Assembly: GCA_904063045.1 (NCBI GenBank)
Contig: CAJFCJ010000014.1
Coordinates: forward strand, 2,167,643-2,231,642
DNA length: 64,000 bases
DNA from: Dimorphilus gyrociliatus
Lineage: Eukaryota > Annelida > Polychaeta > Dinophilidae
Direction: 5' to 3'
Shown: positions 49,350 through 61,597 of the stretch, piece by piece
Layout of the letters: each line of letters starts with the position of its first letter
How positions within the stretch are numbered: the first letter of the stretch is position 1
Position numbers and translations under genes: made by a program
The notes under the pieces: generated by a model
What the model was told of the DNA's origin: nothing
What the model saw: the letters and a program-made list of their open reading frames with translations, nothing else
Database searches by the model: none

Positions 49350-51887
49350 TCACAATAAAATCATATGTTTGCTATCTACATCGACTTTAATAAATAAACA
49401 ATTATCTTTTGTATAATATCTGGTTGGTAGAAGTTCCAATTCTACAAACTTCTGTGCTCCAAACGAAGAGTTTCTTTCCAGTTTTGGTCTCCCTAAAAAT
49501 GACATATTTTCTTTACATATATTAGGTTCAACAATATGACTTATGTTCCTCCTTTTCGATTCATCCGGATTCTGATCAATCATTGTAAACTTTATTTTAT
49601 GCCTAAATGGCCAATCCAAAAGAGCGTCAAAATCTCCCTTACAAATACATACAAAGATAGATAAACACTTTCCACGCACTATAAATTGGACAAAAAAAAA
49701 ATGATATGGTTAGGCAGTGAAAGAATTTTTACTATTATAAAATAAATCATCTAATATATAATTTATATTGCGGAAATATGAAAAAATCAAACCTTTTCCA
49801 TCTCCATACAAGCATGCGGATAATGCTAATTTATATCCATGTCGGGATGTTAAAAAAGGAGGACTGTATATAGTTGATTTTTTACCACTTTTCGCTTCTT
49901 CTAGCTTTTCAGAGTAATTTTCAATTTTCCAGACGAGCTGTGACCCGTATAATTTCTCCATTGCATTTACTTTTGTATCAACTTGAGCTAAATGTTCTGC
50001 TTGTTCTTCTAGTTGCTTCCTAGTTGTTGATAATAAATTTGTGTGATGTGTTAACGTATTATACATTTTATCCAAATGTTCATCAGAATTTGAGTCCAAA
50101 TGCTCGTTCATTTTGTTCCGTTCGCACTAAATAAAAAATAACGAGACTAGGTTAATTATTTAGATTGGCAGGATAAATTAAAATATAAAAAATTGTCTAT
50201 ATATATATATATATATATAGTATATATATGAAAGAATTACGTTGAAACCACAGCCAGATACAGCATAAGGGCACTCGATTACTTGATAAGGACAATCATT
50301 ATTTATATGATTCTTATACTGAAATAGAAACAATGACGTTATTAGTTATATATATTATAGATTTGATTATGCTATATACATATATATATGCCTGCAACAA
50401 ATGAAGAAAAGAAAGAAAAGAAACGCCTATTAAATATTTACTAAGAATTCATAATATTGTGGCTCCTTCCCTTCTTGACATGTCAGCGTTTATAGTGGAT
50501 TTCTATTGATTTTCGCTTTTAATTAAAATTAAATTCTAATTTTTAATGCTTAAGGTTAAAATGTTAACGTTAAATATATTATTAGTTTTCTTAGACAATT
50601 TTTACATACCAAAAATTGTTTTACAACAATCTGACTAGAGTTTTCATTGGAATTGTTCAGATATTAAAATATTAACTATTCAGCATATGTCCTCATTGTT
50701 GATTTTTGCTTAAAATAAATCGCAGAAATATAGAATAAAGTATTTAAATAGATATTTAGATGTTATAAAAAAATGGTTACAAATTTCTTGCTGTTGGAAA
50801 GCGTGCTCTGGATATTTATCAGTAAAATTTATTGATGGTCAACATATGCTAAAGGATGATAAATACTATAGTCACGGATCAGATTTAAGCGAAGAAAGAT
50901 GTCTAACCTTTGCTTTCAATAATTAAAATATAATACTATTGAAATTAGAGAAGGAATTACCACAATTATGATATATACAGTTACAGAAATTGTATGTGAA
51001 TAAAGCTTTAGATTTAAATGATCAAAATGCAAAAATAATGACTTCTGTACCAAAAAATCCACAAAACTTTTAATAAATCAGTAGTTGCAGCACTGATAAA
51101 ACTTTGAAATGATCAACCTTTTTACTTTTAAAGATCGTGATAATTTATAGATAATGGATACGAAAATAATACTAATGTTGATTTATCAACTATTTTCTGT
51201 CCACTTTTTAGACAAAAGTTGATAGGAAAACCTACGATTTATAGTCTACTATTAGTATTATTAGAAAGGCATAGCCCAAATTCTTTTAACATCCATTAAT
51301 CAAATAGATGATGAAAAAAAGAGTATTATCATAACACCTGTCTACATAACTTCTTTTTTGAGAAAAGCTCAATAAATCCGAATATGTCACTGGTTTCCCT
51401 GCAATATCTAAATACATATCTATACTTTTTCATTAATATTAAACCTTGTAGAAGCATACGTAGTTTTAAAGATGAGCCTAAAAGTAAAATTTCAATTTAA
51501 GTATGAATATTTAAGGCTACAGAATAAAAATCTATTAAAAACTGAAGGAAAATTACTATAAATAGCAGAATAAACTACGAGTAAGTGGAGAATATGAGTA
51601 AGATATTAGACGTCTGTCCTTAAATCGAAGTTATGGTTAACTTAACGGTATTCCGAGAACCGGAAGCAATATAGATCAGAAAGATGAATTTAGAACTGAA
51701 AAATAATTAGAAGAAACGAGTATTTGTCTAATTATTTTCATAGCAAATGTATTAATGTAAATTTATGTCATAATCTGCAGTCTTAATTTAATATCTGCCA
51801 TAAAGTAATATTAAGTATAGGATAAGATATCTTATTCTACGGTATTATAGAAGCAAACCCTTCTATTCGAAGTACTGTTTTCACTTA

Positions 51888-51925
<38 letters not shown>

Positions 51926-54900
51926 TAATATATATATATATATATATACATATATAAACATCATAAAGTATATACTGTATAAATACTATATCTATTTTGG
52001 AACAGTAGCGAATGCTTTTAACTTAATAATCTTAAACTCAATTAATCACCCTCTTTTACAAGATAAGACATTCAATACTAATCGAACTCTTCTAGGTTCT
52101 GGAATTAATGATTAAGTATAAAAGTACTGGTTCTTCTATCGATAAATATAGATCTTAGTCTTTGCGTTATGTTTACACTCTGAAATTATATTGATCTAAA
52201 AATAATACTTGAGCATTGTATAAAAGTTTACCAACTTTTTCGAGTATGATAAAATTAAGGCTATTATAATAAAATGAAAGTTGTTCTTATATTTTTCTAT
52301 TATAACAGGTTGTTAGACTAATCATTTAATGTCAGGCATAGTATTTGTTGAGAATAATCTCAACAAATCTCTATAATTTCAAAAATATCATATTAAATTG
52401 AAATACCTGACAGCGAACTAATCCTTGAATACCGCAATTATTGGAGCAATCAATTGGAGATTCATCGCAAATGTTGAAATGGTTAATTTCGTCCTCCGCA
52501 TAGATCTTTTTATTGCAAAGAGCGCAAAGAATTAATCGTCTTCTGCATTCTTCCGTAATATGCCTTTCAAAGTTACTTCTTATAATAACTTCTTCGCATT
52601 TTGGGCATTTTACTGGCGTCCAAATGCATTGGCTTAGATGATACTAAAGTGTAATCGGAAAAAAATTGTTATGTACCGAGAAATGTCTACGTAATGTAAA
52701 TATAATAAGTTTCCCAACCGGAATTTCACCATATAATCCTTCCCAAATGCAATTTTTTCTAAAGAAGGAGCACTTTACTTTTAAATTGTTCACTTCATCT
52801 CCCAATTCAACATTCATCAAAACGTTATCTACATCGAAGTTTACTCCATCTATCGGACAAGTAGCGTCGGATCTGTTTTAGGAAAAAAGAAATAGCAACA
52901 TAAACCATTCAATCAATAAAGAGATCAATTAAAACATAAACATATTTCCCCTAGTTTTTCAATAAAAACTTGTATTACATGGAAAGTTTATTACTATAAT
53001 TAAGGTACATAAAGAAAGATATTATAAAAGAAAGAAGATTAAAAAGTAAAAAAAAGAGGAGACAAAAGAGAGAGAGAGAGAGAGGGAGGGAGAGAAGAAT
53101 TGTCAATTACATATCTTTTTATATTAAATTTATTTTTATCACTTCCTGGACTTTTTTAAATTTATATCAAAATTATAATTCAGCGCTTGTTTAATTAACG
53201 TCTTTTATATAATAAAATACCTCTTTTTATTAAGACTATAAGAATATATACATATTCATTATTAACCTTAGTTTTTTCATTCTTTCAACATAAGATTGTA
53301 TTTAAACTAAGATATCGGTACTGTTATCTTTTTTTCAGATCATTCTATAATTATTAATAGGCACTTAGATTGGTGAGACCTTGTTTAATTTTTTAAAATA
53401 GACGAATCCTAAAAAGGAAATGCGTTGCATTAAAAATTAGACGCCTTCACACACTTTTGTGACATCTATAAATTCCATTAGACCGTCTAACTGTAATACA
53501 GCACTTTTTATACCTCTTAGATTTGCTATTTTTTGAAAAATAGTGTAAATATAGCTCTATAGAGTATATATATACTGTATATATATCTACATGAAAGATA
53601 CCATAAGTGGAAAGGGTTTCTCAGTTCAAGTCCATAAAATAATTGCATAGCTTTGTAGTAAAGGAAAATTTATACTGTTATCTATAATGGGAAAAGGTTG
53701 AATCTATAAGAAAATTCAATAGGTTATAATGACCAAAACTCATATTATATACTAATACATTTTTTCAAGCTTTTATACTTCGTCATATTCATAACTGACT
53801 TTTTATATATTCTTAATCATAGACTTTCTCAATGTTTACCTGAATATTTAATTAATTCTTTTCTAATTAAAAATCAATAGGGTTACATCAATTTTATTAC
53901 TTTTCTTTTCAAGCCTTCTATCTCTCTCTCTCTCGCTCATTTATTTATACCATTTTCTTTTTAATATTTAATTTGTCAAAATAGAAAAAGAGAAAGAGTT
54001 TAAGAGTATTTTAGTATGAGCAAATTTCATTGTGAATAACCCTTTTCTCTATCAGGTCGGGGAAGTAAAGGAATTGTAGCTTTTATAAAGTGTAAATGCA
54101 CTATGTTGTACTTAAATGCTGTTTAAATTAGAATGTTTGCATTGGAAAATGAAATGTCAAAAAAGCTAATTAATTAAACGATTTTTGACGCCATTGACAA
54201 GAGTTGGCAACCAATTTTAACGTCATAAGTCAATAACTCCTATTGATTGTTCATCCTTTGGCTAATAAGACTAAGTTATTTCACCTCATTAGAAAAGTAG
54301 GTTACTTTGGTTCATAAGAAAAATCTATCATTTCTATTTTCTTTTTCGTCAATATACAAGTATTCTGAACTAATATCAGTATATTAGAATTATAGATTCT
54401 ATTGAAATGTCAAAGTTGTTTCTTTAACAACATTAAAATAAGATTTAAACATGTTTAATTTTAAATTAGATGATATTTATGCAAAATACATTTCATTTTT
54501 ATTAATCATCAATAAATGAATACTTACTGAATAATAAAAATGAGCCAATTCTATTATAACTATTTAAAGTATTCTTTTATTCTTTTAGACTAAAGATATA
54601 GTTAATTGTAATAAAAATTTACTGTTAAATATTACATTTCCCTTTTACAAAAAAGTAGAGAAAAGGCTATTTAAATATTATGTTCTTTATTTTACCAATC
54701 TGAAATCATATTTTCTCCCTTATCCTATTTTTTCATATTTATGAATAATAAATTGTTAGTCTTCAAGCTCTTTGTCTCTATAATTTTATATATTAAATAC
54801 TGTATATACAGCTTTTTAGAGTTGTATATTTCTTTAGTTTGTTTTATGTTTCTTTTCAATTCTATCTTATTGTATAAATATTTTTTAAATATTTCTCTTA

Positions 54901-55569
54901 TTATCGTTATTGTCATGTTTTAAATGAAAAACGTAGTTTTAAAGGTGAAATCAAATCACTTAGAAAATTTTTTACTTACAGAGCTAAATCTTGATAGCAG
55001 GAGTAGCAGCAAGAATGTTCGCAGTAAGTTAGCTGTACCGGCTGCCAATACGTTAATTTACAAACAGGACATTCATATTTTGGGTCTGGTTCTTCTTCAA
55101 ATTCAATTTTAAATGCAGGCCTGTTTTGTAATTAGTATTTTTTTTTGTTAATATAAACAATTTCATTAACATTCATTAGTCGTGAAAAGCAAAAAGCATC
55201 TATACAATAACTACTCTATATATATACTTTATATATATATATATACCTTTGATATCTATCTATATCATTCCTGTTGTCTCCAATCGTGCTAACATCAGAA
55301 ACGCTTAGCATAGCAAGAGATTTATAACTCATGTTTCTTTGTACGGGTTTTACGGACTGTAATGATTTATTTTGATCTGAATTTTTTCTTTGTATCATTG
55401 GAGAGGCTGCTCGCACTAATTTTGGTACTTCCATTTCATTTCTATGAGCAGATTTCATAATATTATCAATTTCTTTCAAGGTCCTGCCGCCGTCATCCTC
55501 CGCATCTTTAAGGCCGTTTATTGATGAATCCTTGTCAGATGCCGGGCTTTCCGATTTTTCTAGAGTCAT
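49350..55569 (-). CDS. TRAF6-like adaptor / E3 ubiquitin ligase
   Basis: Seven exons in phase: 55569-55247, 55120-54980, 52872-52719, 52643-52407, 50318-50241, 50126-49793, 49678-49350; 531 residues, close to TRAF6 length. A Ser-rich N-terminal region of about 107 residues precedes a RING finger, CPVC...CEHSCCYSC...CPID, where the last ligand is Asp as in TRAF6 (C3HC3D). TRAF-type zinc fingers follow (CSFFRKNCIWEG, CPKC...C, CALC...C, CPYAVSGC). Then comes a coiled-coil from about DEHLDKMYNTL to EKLYGSQ and a MATH domain beginning LVWKIENYSEKLEEAKSG with YSPPFLTSRHGYKLAL, FDALLDWPF and a C-terminal FIKV. It should act in cytosolic Toll/IL-1 or TNF-type signalling. The long N-terminal extension is unusual. 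Two introns exceed 2 kb; one carries a transposon relic. The donor of exon 3 is GTTGGG, chosen by phase. Confidence 0.9.
50765..51300 (+). mobile_element. Probable relic of a FLYWCH/MULE-type DNA transposon
   Basis: Within TRAF intron 4, on the opposite strand, bases 50774-50926 read about 50 codons that look like a FLYWCH zinc finger: a Trp, then Cys-x4-Cys before GYLSVKF and a His near the end (YYSHGSDLSEE), ending in TAA. About 230 nt further, 51180-51299 read a second protein-like stretch, IFCPLFRQKLIGKPTIYSLL, reminiscent of the QLFTIHG...PLLYALLP region of MULE transposases, again broken by stops. No terminal repeats or target duplications were found. The frame is interrupted, so it would be inactive. 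Confidence 0.4.
51890..51956. repeat. Long TA repeat
   Basis: Nearly continuous TA tract of about 67 nt in TRAF intron 4, the longest in the window. Confidence 0.9.
53067..53097. repeat. GA tract
   Basis: GA-rich repeat in the 2.1 kb TRAF intron 2. Confidence 0.8.
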
Positions 55570-57456
55570 CTTTCCATTTAGCAGTATTCAAACAAAGTAG
55601 AAAAATGATGAACAATAAAGAATACTGGAAAGGCAAATACTCTTTGCTAATCTCAAAACAATAAACTAATATGCGTCGCGTTCACCTTCTCCCATTCAAT
55701 AGAAAAGTCAGCCTACATGTTTGCCATAGATCTGTATTGTTCTGTATGAATTTTTGATGGCGTTGCTAACACAAGTAATATATGCAATCAATAAAGGAAA
55801 ACCTCATTTTTGCTGGATAAATTATAAAAATGCATATGTTTTGAGCATATTTAAAGTAATTTCAATTTTGAACATGTGACTAACGAAACGAATATTTAGT
55901 CTTCTTTATTATTTTTACTTGAAATTAATCTTAAATCTTGGCTAATTATAATAAAATATGAATTTTCAAATATTCCTTCACAACAAATGACGTCACATCC
56001 TTGTACGCGTGGGCATATCAACGATATTGAATAATGTATAAAATCTCTTTTGAAAGAATAGAACAGCCAATAAGAACAATTGTTGACACATATGTCATTT
56101 ATTTTTAATTATATCGTCCTCTTTTCTGCCATATTTTTAAAAATGTTTTAATTTTGCCATGTTATTTTTTGTTTTCCTTAGTTTGTTTGTCTCTATACAA
56201 ACTTGAATTTTCAGATAAAAGTTTTTTATTTTTGATCAACAGGTTAAAGTAAGAAAATAAATTGTAATAAAAAATTTTGAATAATGTAAAAAAGATAATA
56301 AAGGCTTGCTAGTTTTGAATAATTAAGCAAGTGTTAATCATAGAACATATTTCTTTATATTTGATTAAAACTGACCCCTTAAATAATTAAAAATTTATTC
56401 ATATAACTGTATGAACCCATACAAATATATATGTATGTTTACATGTAGATATATATATATATATGTGTACTCTGTTGCTTTTATTATATACAAAATATGA
56501 ACAATGATTTTTAAAGTACTATAATATAGAGTATTTATTATTAATAGATTAGTTTAATCTAGTTATTTTCTGTTTAGTATTCTTCATAAAATAAAAATTG
56601 AAGTTTTTCTCTGACTTTTTGTTATTTTTACCTTTCTCTTCTGTTAATCTTACTTTAAATAAGATATTTTGACATAATTAATACCTAGATTATACATCAA
56701 AGTATCTTCTATAAAAGTATCATAAAAACGAATCATTACAGCAACCTATTCTTAATAGATAATTGAATATAATGGTATAATATTTCTCCTTTAAAAATAT
56801 AATACTTTTTATGCCATAATATCGATAGAATGGGGATAATTGATTTTTTTCATAAAAGGTCGAAAATACCTTTTCTTCGGTATTGAATATTGTCTTGTCA
56901 ATTTGATCCTTATTTTTTCTTTTCCTTTACATAAAAGATAATCATTCTTATTTTTTTAATAATGAACATAAAAGTTTAACTCTTTTAATAATATATTTAA
57001 TCCTTTATATGTATATATACTGTTCAAACTTATTAATATGTTTATGTACACTATGTCTTTTTCTATATGTTTGTTTATTAGTGTATTTTCTTTTATAAAA
57101 CTAATTATACTGTAACGTCCTTGCTTCTTCCTTCCTCCCTTCCCCCTCTCTCTCTCTCTCTCTTACACTCACTCTCCATCTTTTCTTAATTAGCTTCAAT
57201 ATTCAAAGAGAAAGGTATTAAGAAATAAAGAACATTCATTTGAGAGACATTATAAAAAAGTAGTTGATTGTCTTTATATCTAAATGGCACGTTAATAAAG
57301 CAATATACGAGTAAATAATAAGAAGTAGATATTGGAATAAAAGAAATATATAAAAAAAGAAGGTTTCACTCTACGAAAGATACAAGAGAAAAGTTATTTT
57401 ACTGTTGCTAATATTAATTTGTATATGTTATAAAAGTAACTGTTTCTATTTTCTTT
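55570..57456. other. Intergenic region between TRAF and otopetrin
   Basis: Upstream flank of TRAF and downstream flank of otopetrin. It holds a CT tract at 57131-57163 and TA-rich stretches. No gene is seen. Confidence 0.5.
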
Positions 57457-60400
57457 CTACAATGTACTCTGTTGAATATCTGGTTCCGATGATATAGTCG
57501 TTTGATGTTCTCTAGTTGGTACATTTCTCTGCTCAAGAAACGGATGATGTCTGTAAACGTGGTGCCATATTTCAGCATAACATACAGAGCAATGAAAACG
57601 GAAAAAGAGCAATAGCGGTAATGTTACGTTAACAATCATTGTCCAAGTAACTCCACCAATTATATCGTCGACTCTACGGAGATTTAAAGATTTTGCAGTA
57701 AAGCTTCTAGCTGCCCAAACTGCTACGTTACCCAAGAGGAGAAAAGTTACTGCACCTCGTCCGGGTTTTCGTTCTCTATCTTCCCTTTCTATGCATTTAA
57801 CCCTGAGTCCAAGAAGAATTGTGACACTTTGGAAAAGACTTTGACCAATCGAGATTATAGCAGTAATAGTAGCAAGAATTGCTAGAATATCACCACTATC
57901 CCTCTCTTTAAGATATATAACATTTGCATAAGCAAGTAAAGATTCTAAAACTAAGGAACCAATAAGGCTTATTAATAAAAGAACATCATCAACATTCGGA
58001 CCCTCGGCCTTGTGTTCCAGTTTTGATTGTTGAATTAGTGCAACCAGGCTTGCAATGAATAATATGATGTACCCAACAATACAGCTTGAATAATAAATCT
58101 TAATAGCAATTTCAGCTACACATCGAATTGAATGAAATCATAAAAATTTACTTTAACCAATAGCGTTCTTAAATACTGTAAATTAAACGTACAATGTAAT
58201 AGAAGCATTTTGTTATATACTCCAGATGGCACCCTCGTTTATACTATTTATAAATTTTTGTCGTTTGATTTACCCCTATTCCTACTGCTATTGATAGAGA
58301 GAATTTTAAATATGTTTTTATGAATTCATTCATACCTTCGCCTCTTTTAGTATAATGGTGAAAGAAAATAATTGAAATGATCATCATCGTTACAAATAAA
58401 ATACCAAAGAATAGGCCAGTGTGGGATTTATCTAGTAAACTTTTCCTTAGATGATGGTGATGATGATGGTGGTGGTGATGATGGTGATGATTGTTGTTAT
58501 TTTGAAGGCTAGACATATGTTGCAATGCTGCGGCATTGTCAAGTGCTGCTAGCGATTTATTATCTTCTATATCGTCCTCGCTATCGCTGGATTCGCTATT
58601 AGACGAATCTTCATCCTCGCTATTATTGTAATCCGGTAGAACTTCGGCTACTTTCAAGTACATAACGACGAACGTAGCCATCGCAATAAGACTGTATTCC
58701 AATACGAAAGGAAATAGTATGGGCACTATTTCATTAACGTATTCCTTCTTCCAATCCGTTTCTATACAAACTTTGGAGGTATTTGGTAAATCATCCTGAA
58801 TATTTTCAATAGTAGAAGTTTCGTTTTTTACTGAATGATGTGTTTTTGAGTGGTCATCAAGATGATTGATATTAAGTCGGATTTCGTTGATAAGCGTCCT
58901 TAGCCAAATACAAACATTAGTGACAATCACGTGACTAAACCCCATTATTGCGACAGTTAACTTTTTATTCTGAACGCAGGGCTAAATATTCCAAGTGAAA
59001 AGAGAAAGAGAGAAAAACACAATTATTATGAATTTATATTAGGAAACAAATTTGAACAGAACCAAAGAAAGAATGGTAACTCCCTTTGTTCCGTTCTGTG
59101 AAATACCTTTGAATGTTTAAAAATGAAAAAGGTTTGAAGAATGAGAAAGAATATTCTAAAGAAATAGGTCCATATTGTTCCAACGCTATCTTCGCAATTA
59201 TCCTTAACTTGTAAAAATTTATACTCAATTTCTAAAGCAGTATAAGTCACGTGTCCAGCACAAAAAGCTAATATAGGGATATAATTCTAATTTTTAAAAG
59301 ATAATATATGCATATATGTAAATTACCTAAAGCTCCAAGACGTAAATAAAAATTTGTCCCAGATTTTTTCTTTCGTTTTTGCTGAAAATGAGTTTTAGTT
59401 TTTTTTCTGTTTCTTTTTTTTTTTTTAATAAATTTTTTTTTTTAAAAAAAATGGAAAAAACCTTATAGAATAGGCGTTAATCAAGAAAATAAATTACCAT
59501 TTGGTGTTCAATATGTTGTTGCGTAATTAATGGGATAGGACTCCGACCTTGTTGTCTTAAAAACGTCGTATTCCATACAAAATTACCAGTATCAGTTTGT
59601 TGCTGAGCTTCTGGCATAGGTTGATTTTTATCCATCATGAAAAAATGACAACAAAAGAGAAATATGGTAGCGACCACATATAAATAAACCATAAAAATCT
59701 ATGAAGAGAAAGAAAGGGAAAGCAACGAATTATTTAAGAACACCCACAGATATACATATGTACAATATATGTATATTTTTTTATCGTATATTAACAATAT
59801 AAAACAATACAATAAAGAAACTTAATATGTAGAAAAAAAAGATGTTATCCAGATATATACTTACGCCATTTTCCGTCTTTTTACCCCATTCTCCTGTCGT
59901 AACTTCTATCATCGGAAATGTTATGCCAAGGGCCAAAATGATTGTTCCGTAAAGAATACTTACCATTGTAAAAAAGGTAAGTAGTTTGCTGTAATATATA
60001 TAAGCGAATCTATGAGCTTGTTCTTCCATGATATTCGTTCAAGTAATAGTACTCGAACAAGAAATATTTTATTATTTTATAAAGATATGACTGATTACAC
60101 TGATTTCGTTTCGTTTCTCTATTTATAAGATTATCAAAAACTTTTAGAGTATAATTAATTTCACTAAAGCTGATATGTCTTATCTCAATATCGGATAGAA
60201 ATCAATAAAATAATTCTTTATCTTTATATTACAAATAATAGTAAAAAAAAAGAAAAGAAATTCGTTCAATTAACACATTGAGATATTAATAATATAATAT
60301 CATTTTTCTGTTAGATACTTAATTAAACAAATTTTTAATTAATTTAATAAATTAAATTATATTAATTAATTAATAAATATACAAAATTACCTTTTAGAAG

Positions 60401-60506
60401 TTTTTTCAACGGTTACGTGTAGGGAATACATCCTCTGAAACTGCCTTGGTCTTCTCTCTAAACTTGATATGCTTGAGTCTTTCTCGTTTTGGCCACCGGT
60501 CGACAT
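57457..60506 (-). CDS. Otopetrin-family proton channel
   Basis: Preferred model has seven exons: 60506-60391, 60009-59865, 59698-59498, 59381-59327, 59267-59107, 58981-58336, 58115-57457; 660 residues. A shorter alternative begins at the ATG at 60029 in the second exon and gives 628 residues. Otopetrin landmarks are SGTNFYLRLGALA, GHVTYTALEIEY, a helix pair then FSHVIVTNVCIWLRTLINE, ILFPFVLEYSLIAMATFVVMYLKV and the conserved C-terminal GNVAVWAARSF...VTWTMIVNVTLPLLLFFRFH. Otopetrins form dimeric proton-selective channels in the plasma membrane and are blocked by zinc. Unusual is a large loop between the N and C halves carrying an acidic Ser/Asp/Glu run, then Asn and about 13 His. The donor after KRGEG was chosen because only phase 1 fits the last exon. 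Confidence 0.88.
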
Positions 60507-61199
60507 TATATTCTGGGTTAATATGAAAAATATTGTAAGGAAAAATGTTTGTGAACCAAAAACTAGACCTATTTTTTTTTACCAGGAATGTATTTGGCTA
60601 ACAGTGTTCTATTAATGTAGTATTGAAATTTTTTCTATTCTATTCAATACTGTTTATTTGATTATTTACAACCTTACTATCAATTTTTAAATAAGTTTAT
60701 ACTAATATATTAATTTATAAAGATATTTAAAGAAATTAAAAAATACGACACGATACTTATAACCAGTCTACCTCTTTGTCTTATTAACCAAGTTCAGCCT
60801 ATTTCTTTTCAAGATACAACACATTCCAACAATTGAATTACGTCATTATTACTCAGTACCCCTGTTCACAAATGATATATTTTTTATATTCACATAAAAA
60901 GACAGATATTAAGCAATACTTTCAAGAGTTGATATAAAAGCGAATGTTACTAGCTATGTACAATATATATATATACATATAGGTATATATACTGGATATA
61001 CTAGCACGTACAGTTCATATCTATTTTATAATATTTTGTCGAGTAATCTCTTTTTTTCTTTCATTAGAAACAATGTCCCTAATTAATAATTTAGGTTAAT
61101 TAATTCAGTAATTTTCTTTATAAAATGAAAACAAGATATAATTTATTGTGTCCTTCTTTCTAATCTATGTTTTTTTTTCATTTTCGTTTGATATCTTTA

Positions 61200-61232
<33 letters not shown>

Positions 61233-61597
61233 TCAAGTTAACCTTACTAAACGAATATAAAATTGTAAAAAAAAAATTAAAAACGGAAAAGAGATGGAAA
61301 GATAAAAAAGAAAAAAAAGATAACCATCATATTTTCATACCCTCATTTTACAAGAAATATTTTGACAGCTAACACGTTTATTAACTGTTATTTAAGGTTA
61401 AAAAGATTACGTTTAAAGGCTATATATATACGAGTTTGTTTACGAATTTTCAAAAATAGTATATTGTTCAATTTGTTTGAATAAATATATATATTTATAG
61501 ATTTATATTACTAATTTCGTAAACTCTTATAAACATCTATTGTTAATAATATATTTAAATTCAAGTATTTTGTTTGTATGGAAAACTATTCAAAAGA
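60507..61597. other. Divergent intergenic region
   Basis: Lies between the starts of the otopetrin and vWA genes and holds a CT tract at 61200-61226, about 370 nt above the vWA start. AT-rich elsewhere. Confidence 0.5.
61200..61226. repeat. CT dinucleotide tract
   Basis: Pure CT run in the divergent promoter region. Confidence 0.85.

Noticed and set aside
58244-58335. Extension of otopetrin exon with MNEFIKTYLKFSLSIAVG
   Set aside because: Its GTAAAT donor is phase 0 and cannot join the final exon in frame; the GTATGA donor at 58335-58330 is phase 1 and can.
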